From: SIG452 sp045631485
Lineage (GTDB): Bacteria; Bacillota; Clostridia; UMGS1840
DNA: 64,000 nucleotides
Assembly: GCA_045631485.1 (NCBI GenBank)
Contig: JAZQUU010000034.1
Location: forward strand, 38,879-102,878
Direction: 5' to 3'
This document shows positions 32,143 to 40,311 of this stretch, piece by piece. The position numbers were made by a program, and so were the translations under genes. Numbering within the stretch: position 1 is the first letter of the stretch; each line of letters starts with the position of its first letter. A model generated the notes under the pieces. It was not told where the DNA came from, searched no databases, and worked only from the letters and a program-made list of their open reading frames with translations.

Positions 32143-33930
32143 TTAGTTTATTTTTTCAAAGTCAGAAGCCCCGTGTTTACATAAGGGACAGATAAAATCA
32201 TCGGGCAAGGACTCACCCTCATACACATAGCCGCAGATTTTGCAGACATAGCCTTTTTTATCTGCCTCGGGCTTTGGTTTCACATTCTGATGATAGTAAG
32301 CATAGGTCATAGACTCTGCCTGATTGATAACTCTTGCCTCGGTGACGGAGCAGATAAACATTCCGTGGGTATCCAAATCCACATAATTTTCCACTTTTAA
32401 GGAGAGGAAAGAGTTGATATTCCGGGATAAGAACACCAGTCCGTTATCGGAGCGAAGCACTTCCGCACCCTCAAATTTATCCACATTTCTGCCGCTTTGG
32501 AAACCAAATTGCTCAAATACGGAGAACGGTGTGTCCACACTTAAGCAGTTCATATTCATTTTGCCCGTCTGCTTAATGATATGGTGAGAATAGTTTTCTT
32601 TGTTGATAGTCACGGCAATACGATTGGGATTATTGGTCACCTGAGAAACGGTATTTACAATCAAGCCGTTGTCTTTTTTACCGTCGTTTGAGGTAATCAC
32701 ATATAAGCCGTAGCCGATGTTAAAGAGGGCAGACAGATTGTTTTTATCCACATCTTCCCCCTGTTGTGCCTGATATTCTGTGCAAAGTTCTTCGGATAAT
32801 TTGGTCAGTTGCTCCAAAGAAGCATCATTTAATGCAGACAAAATGGTAACCTCATTTTCGCAGAAGGTTAAGTTTTTGGATTTGGCAAAACATTCTTTCA
32901 TCACTTTGGTAGCTAAGGGTGCCCAGCTTCCGTTCTGAATAAATGCAACGGTACGATTCTGATAATTACGCTCGGTTAAATGATTTAAAAATTCTCGCAT
33001 AAAGGGAAAAATTTCCGCATTGTAGGTGGTGGTTGCCAACACCAGCTTACTGTAACGGAAGGCATCCTCCACCGCTTCTGCCATATCGCAGCGTGCCAAA
33101 TCGTTTACCACCACTTTGGGGCAACCTTTGGCTTTTAGTTGGTCTGCCAGTTTTAACACCGCTTTTTTGGTGTTGCCGTAAACGGAAGTGTAGGCAATCA
33201 TAATGCCTTCTTCCTCAGGCTGATAGCTTGACCAGGTGTTGTATAAACCAAGATAATATCCTAAATTTTCGCTTAACACGGGGCCGTGGAGCGGGCAGAT
33301 GGTTTCAATTTCCAAGCCTGCCGCTTTTTTTAATAAATTCTGCACCTGAGCTCCGTATTTACCCACAATGCCGATGTAGTAACGACGAGCTTCGCACGCC
33401 CAGTCTTCCTCGATATCCAATGCACCGAATTTGCCGAATCCGTCGGCAGAAAAGAGCACTTTATCGGCGGAATCATAGGTCACGATAACCTCGGGCCAAT
33501 GCACCATAGGTGCGGTGACAAAGGTAAGGTTGTGCGTTCCCAAAGATAAGGTATCCCCTTCGCCAACCACCATCTGTTTGTCGGAAAAGTCCATGCCGAA
33601 AAACTGATTCATCATGGTGAATGCTTTAGCTGATGCCACGATTTTCGCATCGGGATAAGCTTTCAAAAAGTTCACGATGTTGGCGGAATGGTCAGGCTCC
33701 ATGTGCTGAATAATGAGATAATCGGGCTTTCTTCCTGACAAAGTATTTTGCAGATTGTCCAACCATTCGTGAGTGAAGTTGATATCCACGGTATCCAAAA
33801 CCGCAATTTTATCATCCAAAATCACATAGGAATTGTAAGACATTCCGTTGGGCACATCGTATTGCCCTTCAAATAAATCAATTTTATGGTCATTGACGCC
33901 AATGTATTTGATATCTTTGGTAATTTGCAT
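32143..33930 (-). CDS. Flavodiiron protein with flavin-reductase and rubredoxin domains
   Basis: A 595-residue multidomain FDP. Order: metallo-beta-lactamase-like di-iron domain (about 1-245; ligands in HMEPDHSAN, MVHWPEV and CPLHGPV), flavodoxin domain (~250-390; MIAYTSVYGNTKKAV), flavin-reductase-like domain (~400-545; NIGYGLYVITS, NGLIVNTVSQVT) and a C-terminal rubredoxin domain (YVCKICGYVYEGES, ICPLCKHG). FDPs reduce O2 to water, or NO to N2O, at the di-iron site. The fused modules suggest internal electron delivery from reduced pyridine nucleotide. ATG 33930 is chosen (AGAGG at 8 nt) over GTG 33939. First gene of the oxygen-defence operon. Confidence 0.95.
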   Translation of the reverse strand: MQITKDIKYIGVNDHKIDLFEGQYDVPNGMSYNSYVILDDKIAVLDTVDINFTHEWLDNLQNTLSGRKPDYLIIQHMEPDHSANIVNFLKAYPDAKIVASAKAFTMMNQFFGMDFSDKQMVVGEGDTLSLGTHNLTFVTAPMVHWPEVIVTYDSADKVLFSADGFGKFGALDIEEDWACEARRYYIGIVGKYGAQVQNLLKKAAGLEIETICPLHGPVLSENLGYYLGLYNTWSSYQPEEEGIMIAYTSVYGNTKKAVLKLADQLKAKGCPKVVVNDLARCDMAEAVEDAFRYSKLVLATTTYNAEIFPFMREFLNHLTERNYQNRTVAFIQNGSWAPLATKVMKECFAKSKNLTFCENEVTILSALNDASLEQLTKLSEELCTEYQAQQGEDVDKNNLSALFNIGYGLYVITSNDGKKDNGLIVNTVSQVTNNPNRIAVTINKENYSHHIIKQTGKMNMNCLSVDTPFSVFEQFGFQSGRNVDKFEGAEVLRSDNGLVFLSRNINSFLSLKVENYVDLDTHGMFICSVTEARVINQAESMTYAYYHQNVKPKPEADKKGYVCKICGYVYEGESLPDDFICPLCKHGASDFEKIN

Positions 33931-34015
33931 AGGGTTCACCTCTTATATACAAGTTTAGTGTCTCCAAACACGGGAGTTTTTAAAACAGAACATGCTAAAA
34001 TACTTTTGCATTTTT

Positions 34016-34044
34016 ATTATATCATACCAAAAAAAATTTTACAA
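34016..34044 (-). promoter_or_regulatory. Promoter of the FDP-rubredoxin-rubrerythrin operon
   Basis: Minus strand TTGTAA (34044-34039), a 17-bp spacer and TATAAT (34021-34016), about 85 bp upstream of the FDP start. Confidence 0.8.
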
Positions 34045-34074
34045 TATTTTTTTAGAAAAATTTCAATCAAAAAA

Positions 34075-34522
34075 GGCTCCCTTGTGTAAAGGGAGCTGTC
34101 AGCAACGCTGACTGAGGGATTGTTGCACCACCTCATCAATATGAGTGCAAACCCCCAAGAAATTGCTTTGTATATCAAGATTTGAAAACCTCAATACTTT
34201 GATGCCATATTGTTCCAAGTAAATCGTTCTTTCAGCATCATTTTTTAATCCTATGTCTTCATAATGAGAAGAACCATCAAGTTCAACCACAAGATTTGCT
34301 TTGGCACAGTAAAAATCCGCAATATATTTCCCCAATATTTTTTGGCGAATAAAACGTACGGGATAGTGTTTTAGAAAATCATACCACAAATGTCGTTCTT
34401 CTTTGGTCATATTGTTACGAAGAGCTTTTGCAAAAGGAACCATATTTTTATTATGTTTTCTATCCATTTACAATCCCTCAGTCTTGGCTTCGCCAATCCA
34501 GCTCCCTTTACACAAGGGAGCC
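34075..34522 (-). mobile_element. DUF559 nuclease element with structured inverted ends
   Basis: A 448-bp unit. The left end (34075-34124) reads GGCTCCCTTGTGTAAAGGGA, GCTG, hairpin TCAGC-aac-GCTGA, then CTGAGGGATTGT. The right end (34470-34522), read on the minus strand, is the same except that the middle hairpin is TTGGC-gaa-GCCAA. The ends therefore match as inverted repeats of about 48-52 bp in which one stem differs in sequence but keeps its pairing. The nuclease gene fits exactly between them: its GAGGG ribosome-binding site is in the right end and its stop codon in the left. No clear target-site duplication is visible. Interpreted as a compact mobile or selfish unit. Confidence 0.6.
34099..34467 (-). 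CDS. DUF559 (Vsr-like) endonuclease-domain protein
   Basis: A 122-residue protein of the DUF559 family, related to very-short-patch-repair and other PD-(D/E)XK nucleases. Visible landmarks are LRNNMTKEERHLWYDFLKH (helical N-terminus), FIRQKILGKYIADFYC (Asp of the nuclease core), LVVELDGSSHYE (Glu-Leu-Asp strand) and AERTIYLEQYGIKVLRFSN. Start ATG 34467 is seven bases after GAGGG, which lies in the flanking repeat. The last codons and stop are in the opposite repeat. Similar proteins are common in gut Clostridia; their biological role is not established. Likely the enzyme that moves or maintains the surrounding repeats (inference). Confidence 0.85.
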   Translation of the reverse strand: MDRKHNKNMVPFAKALRNNMTKEERHLWYDFLKHYPVRFIRQKILGKYIADFYCAKANLVVELDGSSHYEDIGLKNDAERTIYLEQYGIKVLRFSNLDIQSNFLGVCTHIDEVVQQSLSQRC

Positions 34523-34600
34523 GCTTTTTACTTACCAAAATTATAACACAAAGATTTTTATTTTACAATATTTTTTCTAAAAAATCCTGTCAAAAAACAC

Positions 34601-34633
34601 AAAAAAAGACGATGCATAACGCATCGCCTTTTT
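34601..34633. terminator. Terminator of the efp-CD1247 operon
   Basis: AAAAAAAGACGATGC-ataac-GCATCGCCTTTTT. The A-run becomes a T-run on the minus strand, just after the gene ending at 34649. Confidence 0.88.
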
Positions 34634-34648
34634 CTTGCTAAAAATGAA

Positions 34649-35083
34649 TTAGTCTTCGCAATCGCAGTCACAATCGCAACCGCAGCCGCAACCTTCGGGC
34701 AGATCCAATTCAATCTGCTGACGGCAGGAAGGGCAGTAAATATCTTCGGTTTCCAAGGTTTCACCGTCAACATAAACTTCTTCGCCACAGTTGGGGCAAG
34801 TGATTTCATAAACATCTTCATCGTCACAATCGCAATCGCAGTCACAATCGTCTTCATCATCTTCAAAAACGATGTCTTCCACGTCTGCCAAATCGTCGGA
34901 TAAATTGTCCATTTCTTCCTGAACCATTGCCAAATCGTCATCGATTTCCACAATGTATTCATTCATTTCTGCCAGAACATCTAAGATACCTGCGATGATT
35001 CTGCCTTCGTTTGTGGATTCATCCACTTTTAAGCCTTCTGCCAGGCCTTTTAAGTAAGCGATTTTTTCGCCGATATTTTCCAT
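34649..35083 (-). CDS. CD1247-type protein with zinc ribbon and Cys-Asp repeats
   Basis: A 144-residue acidic protein. The N-terminal helical part (about 1-70; IGEKIAYLKGLAEGLKVD, IIAGILDVLAEMNEYIVEID) matches the CD1247 N-terminal domain found across Clostridia. A zinc ribbon with CPNCGEEVYV and CPSCRQQIEL lies at about residues 94-125. Two low-complexity Cys-Asp runs flank it: DDCDCDCDCDDED before and CGCGCDCDCDCED at the C-terminus. The runs could bind several metal ions, but that is inference. Start ATG 35083 has AAGGAG. It follows efp by 35 bp in the same operon. Function unknown. Confidence 0.8.
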   Translation of the reverse strand: MENIGEKIAYLKGLAEGLKVDESTNEGRIIAGILDVLAEMNEYIVEIDDDLAMVQEEMDNLSDDLADVEDIVFEDDEDDCDCDCDCDDEDVYEITCPNCGEEVYVDGETLETEDIYCPSCRQQIELDLPEGCGCGCDCDCDCED

Positions 35084-35118
35084 AGGAATTCTCCTTTCAA
35101 ATAAGGAAGCAAAAGAGA

Positions 35119-35676
35119 CTACGCTCTTTCCATGTAGCTTCCGTCTCTGGTGTCGATTCTTAAAACGTCACCAATGTTGATAAACAGGGGCACGTTGATG
35201 GTTGCACCGGTTTCTAAGGTTGCGGGTTTGGTTGCACCCTGAGCGGTGTTACCTGCCAAGCCGGGTTCGGTTTCGGTAACTTCCAGTTCCACAAAGTTGG
35301 GGGGTTCGATACCGAATACGTTGCCGTTGTGAGATAAGATTTTCACGCAATCATTTTCTTTTACGAATTTTAATGCGTCACCCACCTGGCTTGCATTGAT
35401 GGGAATCATGTCGAAGGTTTCCTGGTCCATAAAGTAATACAGGTCACCATCGTTGTAAGAATACTGCATATCTTTTCTTTCGATATGAGCTTTCGGGAAT
35501 TTATCGGTGGGTCTGTAAGTTTTTTCAACTACAGAACCGGTGATAATATTTTTGATTTTGGTTCTAACGAACGCCGCACCTTTCCCGGGTTTTACATGCT
35601 GAAATTCAACAACCTGAAAAATATTTCCGTCTTCTTCAAAGGTAACGCCGTTTCTGAAATCGCCAGCTCCTACCAT
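35119..35676 (-). CDS. efp: Elongation factor P
   Basis: A 185-residue translation factor that relieves ribosome stalling at polyproline. Domain I contains the conserved HVKPGKGAAFVRTKIKN with the tip Lys at residue 32, the site modified in many bacteria. Domains II and III follow, with the C-terminal signature region TKPATLETGATINVPLFINI. Length is typical. Start ATG 35676, eight bases after AGGAG; the frame is open upstream without an RBS. A consensus-like promoter lies about 70 bp upstream. Confidence 0.97.
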   Translation of the reverse strand: MVGAGDFRNGVTFEEDGNIFQVVEFQHVKPGKGAAFVRTKIKNIITGSVVEKTYRPTDKFPKAHIERKDMQYSYNDGDLYYFMDQETFDMIPINASQVGDALKFVKENDCVKILSHNGNVFGIEPPNFVELEVTETEPGLAGNTAQGATKPATLETGATINVPLFINIGDVLRIDTRDGSYMERA

Positions 35677-35746
35677 AGTAAATTCTCCTCTCAATCGGAA
35701 AAAATTCCGTTTATAGTTCTTAATTATATTACAATATAACAAGTAT

Positions 35747-35775
35747 ATTATAGCAAAGGTCTTTCAAAATTGCAA
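35747..35775 (-). promoter_or_regulatory. Promoter of efp
   Basis: Minus strand TTGCAA (35775-35770), a 17-bp spacer and TATAAT (35752-35747). Confidence 0.8.
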
Positions 35776-35837
35776 GATATTTTTTCAATATTTTTGCGCT
35801 TTTGGATTTTTTTAGTATTTTTAGAAGTTTTTCTTGC

Positions 35838-36308
35838 TTAATAACCCGAAAATCTTCGTTCTTTGCGGAGTTCTTTTCGTTTTTGGGCAGCTTCCCACTC
35901 CATTTTTTCGGTGGGAGTTTCCGCAATCAGCTTGGGCACCTTTTGGGGATTCTGATTGGCATCAATGGCAACCATCACAAGGTAAGCGGTGTTAATCAGA
36001 CGGAGTCTGCCGTTTTCCCGTTCACGGAAGGTGTCCACACGAATCTCCATAGAGGTGTTGCCCGCATAGGTGATGCGTCCCCGAAGAACCAAGGTGTCTC
36101 CCGGGAAAGCCCCTTCCTTAAACTGCAAACGGTCTATGGAAGCGGTGGTTACATTACAACCTGCATGGCGGCGTGCGGTGATTGCTGCCACAATGTCTAT
36201 CCAGGCAAGCAATCGTCCCCCGAACAATCTGCCCGACGGGTTCAAATCTTCAGGCAGAACCAGCTGGACCTGCTCGGTTTCGGAATCTTTTACAGTTTTT
36301 GTAAGCAA
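35838..36308 (-). CDS. Hotdog-fold acyl-CoA thioesterase
   Basis: A 156-residue single-hotdog thioesterase of the YciA/BACH-like type. It carries the active-site stretch LNPSGRLFGGRLLAWIDIVA (Asn and FGG glycines, helix Asp) and the strand FKEGAFPGDTLVLRGRITYA. It hydrolyses acyl-CoA to free acid and CoA. Start is TTG 36308, nine bases after GGAGG, with no suitable ATG. The basic tail (QKRKELRKERR) is unremarkable. It is separated from the upstream lipoprotein gene by 79 bp containing a small hairpin TTCCCG/CGGGAA. Confidence 0.88.
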   Translation of the reverse strand: MLTKTVKDSETEQVQLVLPEDLNPSGRLFGGRLLAWIDIVAAITARRHAGCNVTTASIDRLQFKEGAFPGDTLVLRGRITYAGNTSMEIRVDTFRERENGRLRLINTAYLVMVAIDANQNPQKVPKLIAETPTEKMEWEAAQKRKELRKERRFSGY

Positions 36309-36387
36309 ATGAAAATGCCTCCTTACCCTTTTTGAAAATGGTTGCAGTTATCCATAGAATTCCCGTTTTTTCGGGAAAGTATTCTCT

Positions 36388-36804
36388 TTAGTATTTCACG
36401 GAAATAGACTGCACGCGTTTTACGCCGTTTGCATCCACGGTGTAGGTTAAATCCACCATAGAGCCGTCAGTAATGCCCATTGCTTCCAAATCAATTTCGG
36501 GAGAAATCTGATAGGATTTTTCGGGTTTGCCGTCTTCGGGATTTGCTTCGATGATTACTAAAAGGTTATTGTCTGCCATACCGATATACATACCGGTTGC
36601 CTGATAGGTTTCCCCGTCTTTGGTGGGTTCTTTTTCGGTGATTGCGGGAGGGATACCGGATTCGGGATCGGGAGATGCAATCACTTCCGCAGCATCGGGA
36701 GTTTTGGGTGTTTCGGGAGTTCCGGTTGCAGGCTGTTTGGTGCCGCAAGCGGTGAGGCACAAAAGAACTGCCAATAAAAGTGCTGTTAATTTTAAAGTTT
36801 TCAT
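36388..36804 (-). CDS. Putative lipoprotein of unknown function
   Basis: A 138-residue exported lipoprotein: signal MKTLKLTALLLAVLLCLTAC with lipobox LTAC (Cys20). A Thr/Pro-rich linker (KQPATGTPETPKTPDAAE) follows, then a compact domain with MYIGMADNNLLVIIE and GSMVDLTYTVDANGVKRVQS, likely a small beta-barrel. I do not recognise the family. It is anchored to the outer face of the membrane and has its own promoter. Confidence 0.75.
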   Translation of the reverse strand: MKTLKLTALLLAVLLCLTACGTKQPATGTPETPKTPDAAEVIASPDPESGIPPAITEKEPTKDGETYQATGMYIGMADNNLLVIIEANPEDGKPEKSYQISPEIDLEAMGITDGSMVDLTYTVDANGVKRVQSISVKY

Positions 36805-36855
36805 AACTAAAATCCTTTCTTTGTTCGGAATTTTGATACTGTTGGGCTTTTCTTT

Positions 36856-36884
36856 ATTATAGTTTCCTTTTTCGGTTTTGTCAA
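36856..36884 (-). promoter_or_regulatory. Promoter of the lipoprotein gene
   Basis: Minus strand TTGACA (36884-36879), a 17-bp spacer and TATAAT (36861-36856), immediately after dnaE. Both boxes match consensus. Confidence 0.88.
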
Positions 36885-36889
36885 CCTTT

Positions 36890-39800
36890 TTAGTCGGAAA
36901 CCAGTTTCACATTGTCTGCCCCCAGCAAATCGGAAAGCTTTTCAATCAAAATGGCATTTTCACTGACCCAAAGGGTTTTGGGTGCAACGGTAAGCCGTTT
37001 TTCTTTCTCAAAATACACATACACGGGGGTTTCTCCCGAAAAGAAGGTGAGTAGTTTTTTCACATCGTTCATCAGAGGCGATGCTTCTTCGGGAAGTTTT
37101 AAATAAAGCTTCAGATAGGTTAAATCGGTGGAAAATCTGCGAAGACCCGTTAAGATGAATTTAAAGGTGTCTTCCCCCTCCAGCACCAATCTGCCGTCTG
37201 CCACCACGATATTATCTTCGATAATGGCATCGGTGTTTCGCACATATAAATCGGGGAAGGCAATGGCACTCACCACACCGGACATATCCTCCAGGCTAAA
37301 GAATGCCATACGGGTTCCCTGCTTGGTACGGCGGACATCCAGATTACAAATCACACCGATGATGGTGATATTCTTTTCCGAAATCCCCTCTTCCAGCATA
37401 GATTCTTTGGTGGCAACAATGGGGTCTCCCCCCATAGAACGGATTTTCTTCTGGAATTGCTCCAGAGGATGCCCCGAAACATACAACCCAAGCACCTGCT
37501 TTTCCATTTTTAAATCATCGGGCGTGGGTTTGTAACGCTCTTTCTTTTTCGTGCTTTTTTGAGTGGGTTCCGGTGATGGCTCCCGCATAGCTGCGCCAAA
37601 CAAATCAAGCTGACCGCTGACGTGAGTCTGCAACACGTGAGCCTGCTCGTCCATTAAGGGTTCGAACGCCAAAAGCAGCTCGCCCCGCGTGTCAAACTCG
37701 TCAAAACAACCCGACAAAATGAGAGCTTCCATTGCTTTTTTGTTGAGTTGTTTGCCCTGCATACGCTTGATAAAATCTTCTAAGGATTGGAATTCGCCCA
37801 CATTTTCCCGCTCTCTTACAATGGCTTCTGCCAATTGTTTGCCGATGCCTTTGATGGCAGTTAAGCCAAACACAATGTCATCGTTTTTCACGGTAAAGGT
37901 CACATTTCCCGTGTTGATACCGGGAGAATGGACACGGATTCCCCGTTCCCTTGCGGACTGAATATAATAGGCAACCTTTTCGGTAAATGCCATATAGGAT
38001 GTGAGAAGTGCCGCATAAAAATGGGCAGGATAATAGGTTTTTAAATACGCCGTCTGATAAGCTAACACCGAATAGCAGGCGGCGTGCGACTTGTTAAATG
38101 CATAGGATGCAAAATCTTCGATTTCACGGAAAATGCTTTCCGCTATGGCAGGGTCAATGCCGTTTTTTTGGCAACCCTCCACAAACTTTTCTTTTTCCCG
38201 AAGCAGAACATCTGCTTTCTTTTTGGAAATGGCACGGCGGATAATATCTGCCTGCCCGAGGGCATAGCCTGCCAACTGACGAAAAATTTCCATCACCTGC
38301 TCCTGATACACAATGCAACCGTAGGTCACCGATAAAATGGGTTCCAGCTCTTTGCATGAATATTTGACGAGCGTGGGATTTTCTTTGTTTCTGATAAATT
38401 CGGGAATCTTTTTGGCAGGACCCGGTCGGTACAGAGAAATTGCCGCAATCACATCTTCAAAGGTGCGGGGGCGAAAGTCTCTTAAAAAGTTTTTCATTCC
38501 CGAGGATTCCAACTGAAATACCCCGTCGGTATCTCCCGAGGAAAGCAAATCATACACCTTGGGGTCGTCATAGCTAAGTTGGGTGAGCAAAATCTGTTTG
38601 CCCGTCTGACGGTAAATGGCAGAAACCGTGTCTTCAATGACGGTTAAATTCCGAAGTCCCAAAAAGTCCATTTTTAAAAGTCCCAAAGACTCTAAGTGCG
38701 CCATTTCATACTGGGTGGCAGCCGCATCGGTCACGTTGCACAAGGGCACCAGGTTCACCGCAGGCTCTCCCGTAATGAGCACCCCTGCCGCATGGACGGT
38801 GGTGTGACGGATATGCCCCTCCAGTTTGCGGGAGGTGTCCACCAGTTTTTTGATGTCGGGGTTTTCGTCGTACAGCTCTTTTAAGCGGTTATCCTTACGA
38901 TTCATCGCCTCATCCAAAGTGATGTTTAACACCTTGCATTTGGACAATTCCTTGGTCACTTCATCCGCCAGATAGTACGGAATCCCCGTGGCACGAGCCA
39001 CATCCTTCACGGCGGCTCTTGCCTTCATGGTACCGAATGCCACAATCTGTGCCACTTTCTCGGAGCCGTATTTGGAAATGACATAATCAATCACTTCCCC
39101 ACGGCGTTCGTTACAAAAATCAATATCAATATCGGGCATACTCACCCGTTCTTTGTTTAAAAAGCGTTCAAACACCAACCCGTAACGGATAGGGTCCACG
39201 GTGGTGATATTTAAGCAATAGGCAACTAAGCTTCCTGCGGCAGAGCCTCTTCCGGGCCCCACGGGAATCCCCTTGCCCTTGGCATAGGCAACAAAATCCC
39301 ACACAATGAGAAAATAGTCGCAAAAGCCCATGGAAATAATGGTTTGAAGCTCATATTCCAACCGTTCTTTCAATGCATCGGTAACGGTTTCGTATTTGGC
39401 GGTCAAGCCGTAATAACAAAGCTCCCGAAGATAAGTTTCCGCTTTTTTGGGAGCAGGATATTTGGGAAACCGAAATTCTCCGAACGGGATTTCCAGATTG
39501 CATTTTTCGGCAATTTCCAGGGTGTTTTTCAATAATTCTTCGGGAAACAGCTCTGCCATTTGTTCGTAAGATTTTAAATAAAACTCACGGGTTTCAAAAC
39601 GAATTCTGTTTTCCTCGTCCACCTGACGTTGCATCTGAATGCACATTAAAATGTCTTGAATATCGTGGTCAGACTGCAAAATATAATGCACGTCGTTGGC
39701 ACAAACCGCCGGAATCCCAAGCTCACGGGATAACGCCAGAAGCTTTGGCATTACCGTTTTTTCTTCGGGCAGATGATGGTTATGCACCTCGATATAATAA

Positions 39801-40297
39801 TCGCCTTTTGCAAAAATGCTTTGGTAGAATTGTGCCGTTTTTTTGGCACCCTCCAAATCGTCTGCCAGAATTTTCTGAGAAAGCTCCCCTGCAATACATC
39901 CCGACAGGCAAATCAGTCCCTCGGTGTGCTCTGAGAGAAGCGTTTTATCAATTCTCGGTTTATAATAAAAGCCTTTTTTGTAGCTTTCGGTGGAAAGCTT
40001 ATATAAATTGCGAAGACCGATTTCGTTTTTTGCCAAAAGCACCAGATGATGATACCCCGGCATACTTTTATCTGCCATATCGCCGTATGCCACATAAAAT
40101 TCACAGCCGATAATAGGCTTTATTCCTTGCGCCTTACATTCCTTGTAAAACTCCATGGCACCGTAAAGGGCACCGTGGTCGGTAATGGCAAGGGCGGTTT
40201 GCCCTAAGCTTTTGGCATAAGAAACAAGCTCCCGAATGCGACACAAGCCGTCCAGAAGACTATATTCGGTATGGACATGCAGATGACAAAAATCCAT
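36890..40297 (-). CDS. dnaE: DNA polymerase III alpha subunit, DnaE type
   Basis: A 1135-residue replicative polymerase of the DnaE family. The N-terminal PHP domain starts HLHVHTEYSLLDG (~6-18). The catalytic palm has SMPDIDIDFCNERR (Asp triad) with GPGRGSAAGSLVAYCL upstream. Fingers, helix-hairpin-helix (AIKGIGKQLAEAIV) and OB domain (GVICNLDVRRTKQGTRMAFF) follow. No intein or frameshift is seen. In Clostridia, DnaE acts beside PolC, probably in primer extension or lagging-strand synthesis. Last gene of a long leftward cluster, 14 bp after whiA. Confidence 0.97.
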   Translation of the reverse strand: MDFCHLHVHTEYSLLDGLCRIRELVSYAKSLGQTALAITDHGALYGAMEFYKECKAQGIKPIIGCEFYVAYGDMADKSMPGYHHLVLLAKNEIGLRNLYKLSTESYKKGFYYKPRIDKTLLSEHTEGLICLSGCIAGELSQKILADDLEGAKKTAQFYQSIFAKGDYYIEVHNHHLPEEKTVMPKLLALSRELGIPAVCANDVHYILQSDHDIQDILMCIQMQRQVDEENRIRFETREFYLKSYEQMAELFPEELLKNTLEIAEKCNLEIPFGEFRFPKYPAPKKAETYLRELCYYGLTAKYETVTDALKERLEYELQTIISMGFCDYFLIVWDFVAYAKGKGIPVGPGRGSAAGSLVAYCLNITTVDPIRYGLVFERFLNKERVSMPDIDIDFCNERRGEVIDYVISKYGSEKVAQIVAFGTMKARAAVKDVARATGIPYYLADEVTKELSKCKVLNITLDEAMNRKDNRLKELYDENPDIKKLVDTSRKLEGHIRHTTVHAAGVLITGEPAVNLVPLCNVTDAAATQYEMAHLESLGLLKMDFLGLRNLTVIEDTVSAIYRQTGKQILLTQLSYDDPKVYDLLSSGDTDGVFQLESSGMKNFLRDFRPRTFEDVIAAISLYRPGPAKKIPEFIRNKENPTLVKYSCKELEPILSVTYGCIVYQEQVMEIFRQLAGYALGQADIIRRAISKKKADVLLREKEKFVEGCQKNGIDPAIAESIFREIEDFASYAFNKSHAACYSVLAYQTAYLKTYYPAHFYAALLTSYMAFTEKVAYYIQSARERGIRVHSPGINTGNVTFTVKNDDIVFGLTAIKGIGKQLAEAIVRERENVGEFQSLEDFIKRMQGKQLNKKAMEALILSGCFDEFDTRGELLLAFEPLMDEQAHVLQTHVSGQLDLFGAAMREPSPEPTQKSTKKKERYKPTPDDLKMEKQVLGLYVSGHPLEQFQKKIRSMGGDPIVATKESMLEEGISEKNITIIGVICNLDVRRTKQGTRMAFFSLEDMSGVVSAIAFPDLYVRNTDAIIEDNIVVADGRLVLEGEDTFKFILTGLRRFSTDLTYLKLYLKLPEEASPLMNDVKKLLTFFSGETPVYVYFEKEKRLTVAPKTLWVSENAILIEKLSDLLGADNVKLVSD

Positions 40298-40311
40298 AAA
40301 AGTTCCTCACA

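Noticed and set aside
34099..34467. DUF559 gene as half of a toxin-antitoxin pair
   Set aside because: There is no second gene in the element; both sides are inverted repeats.
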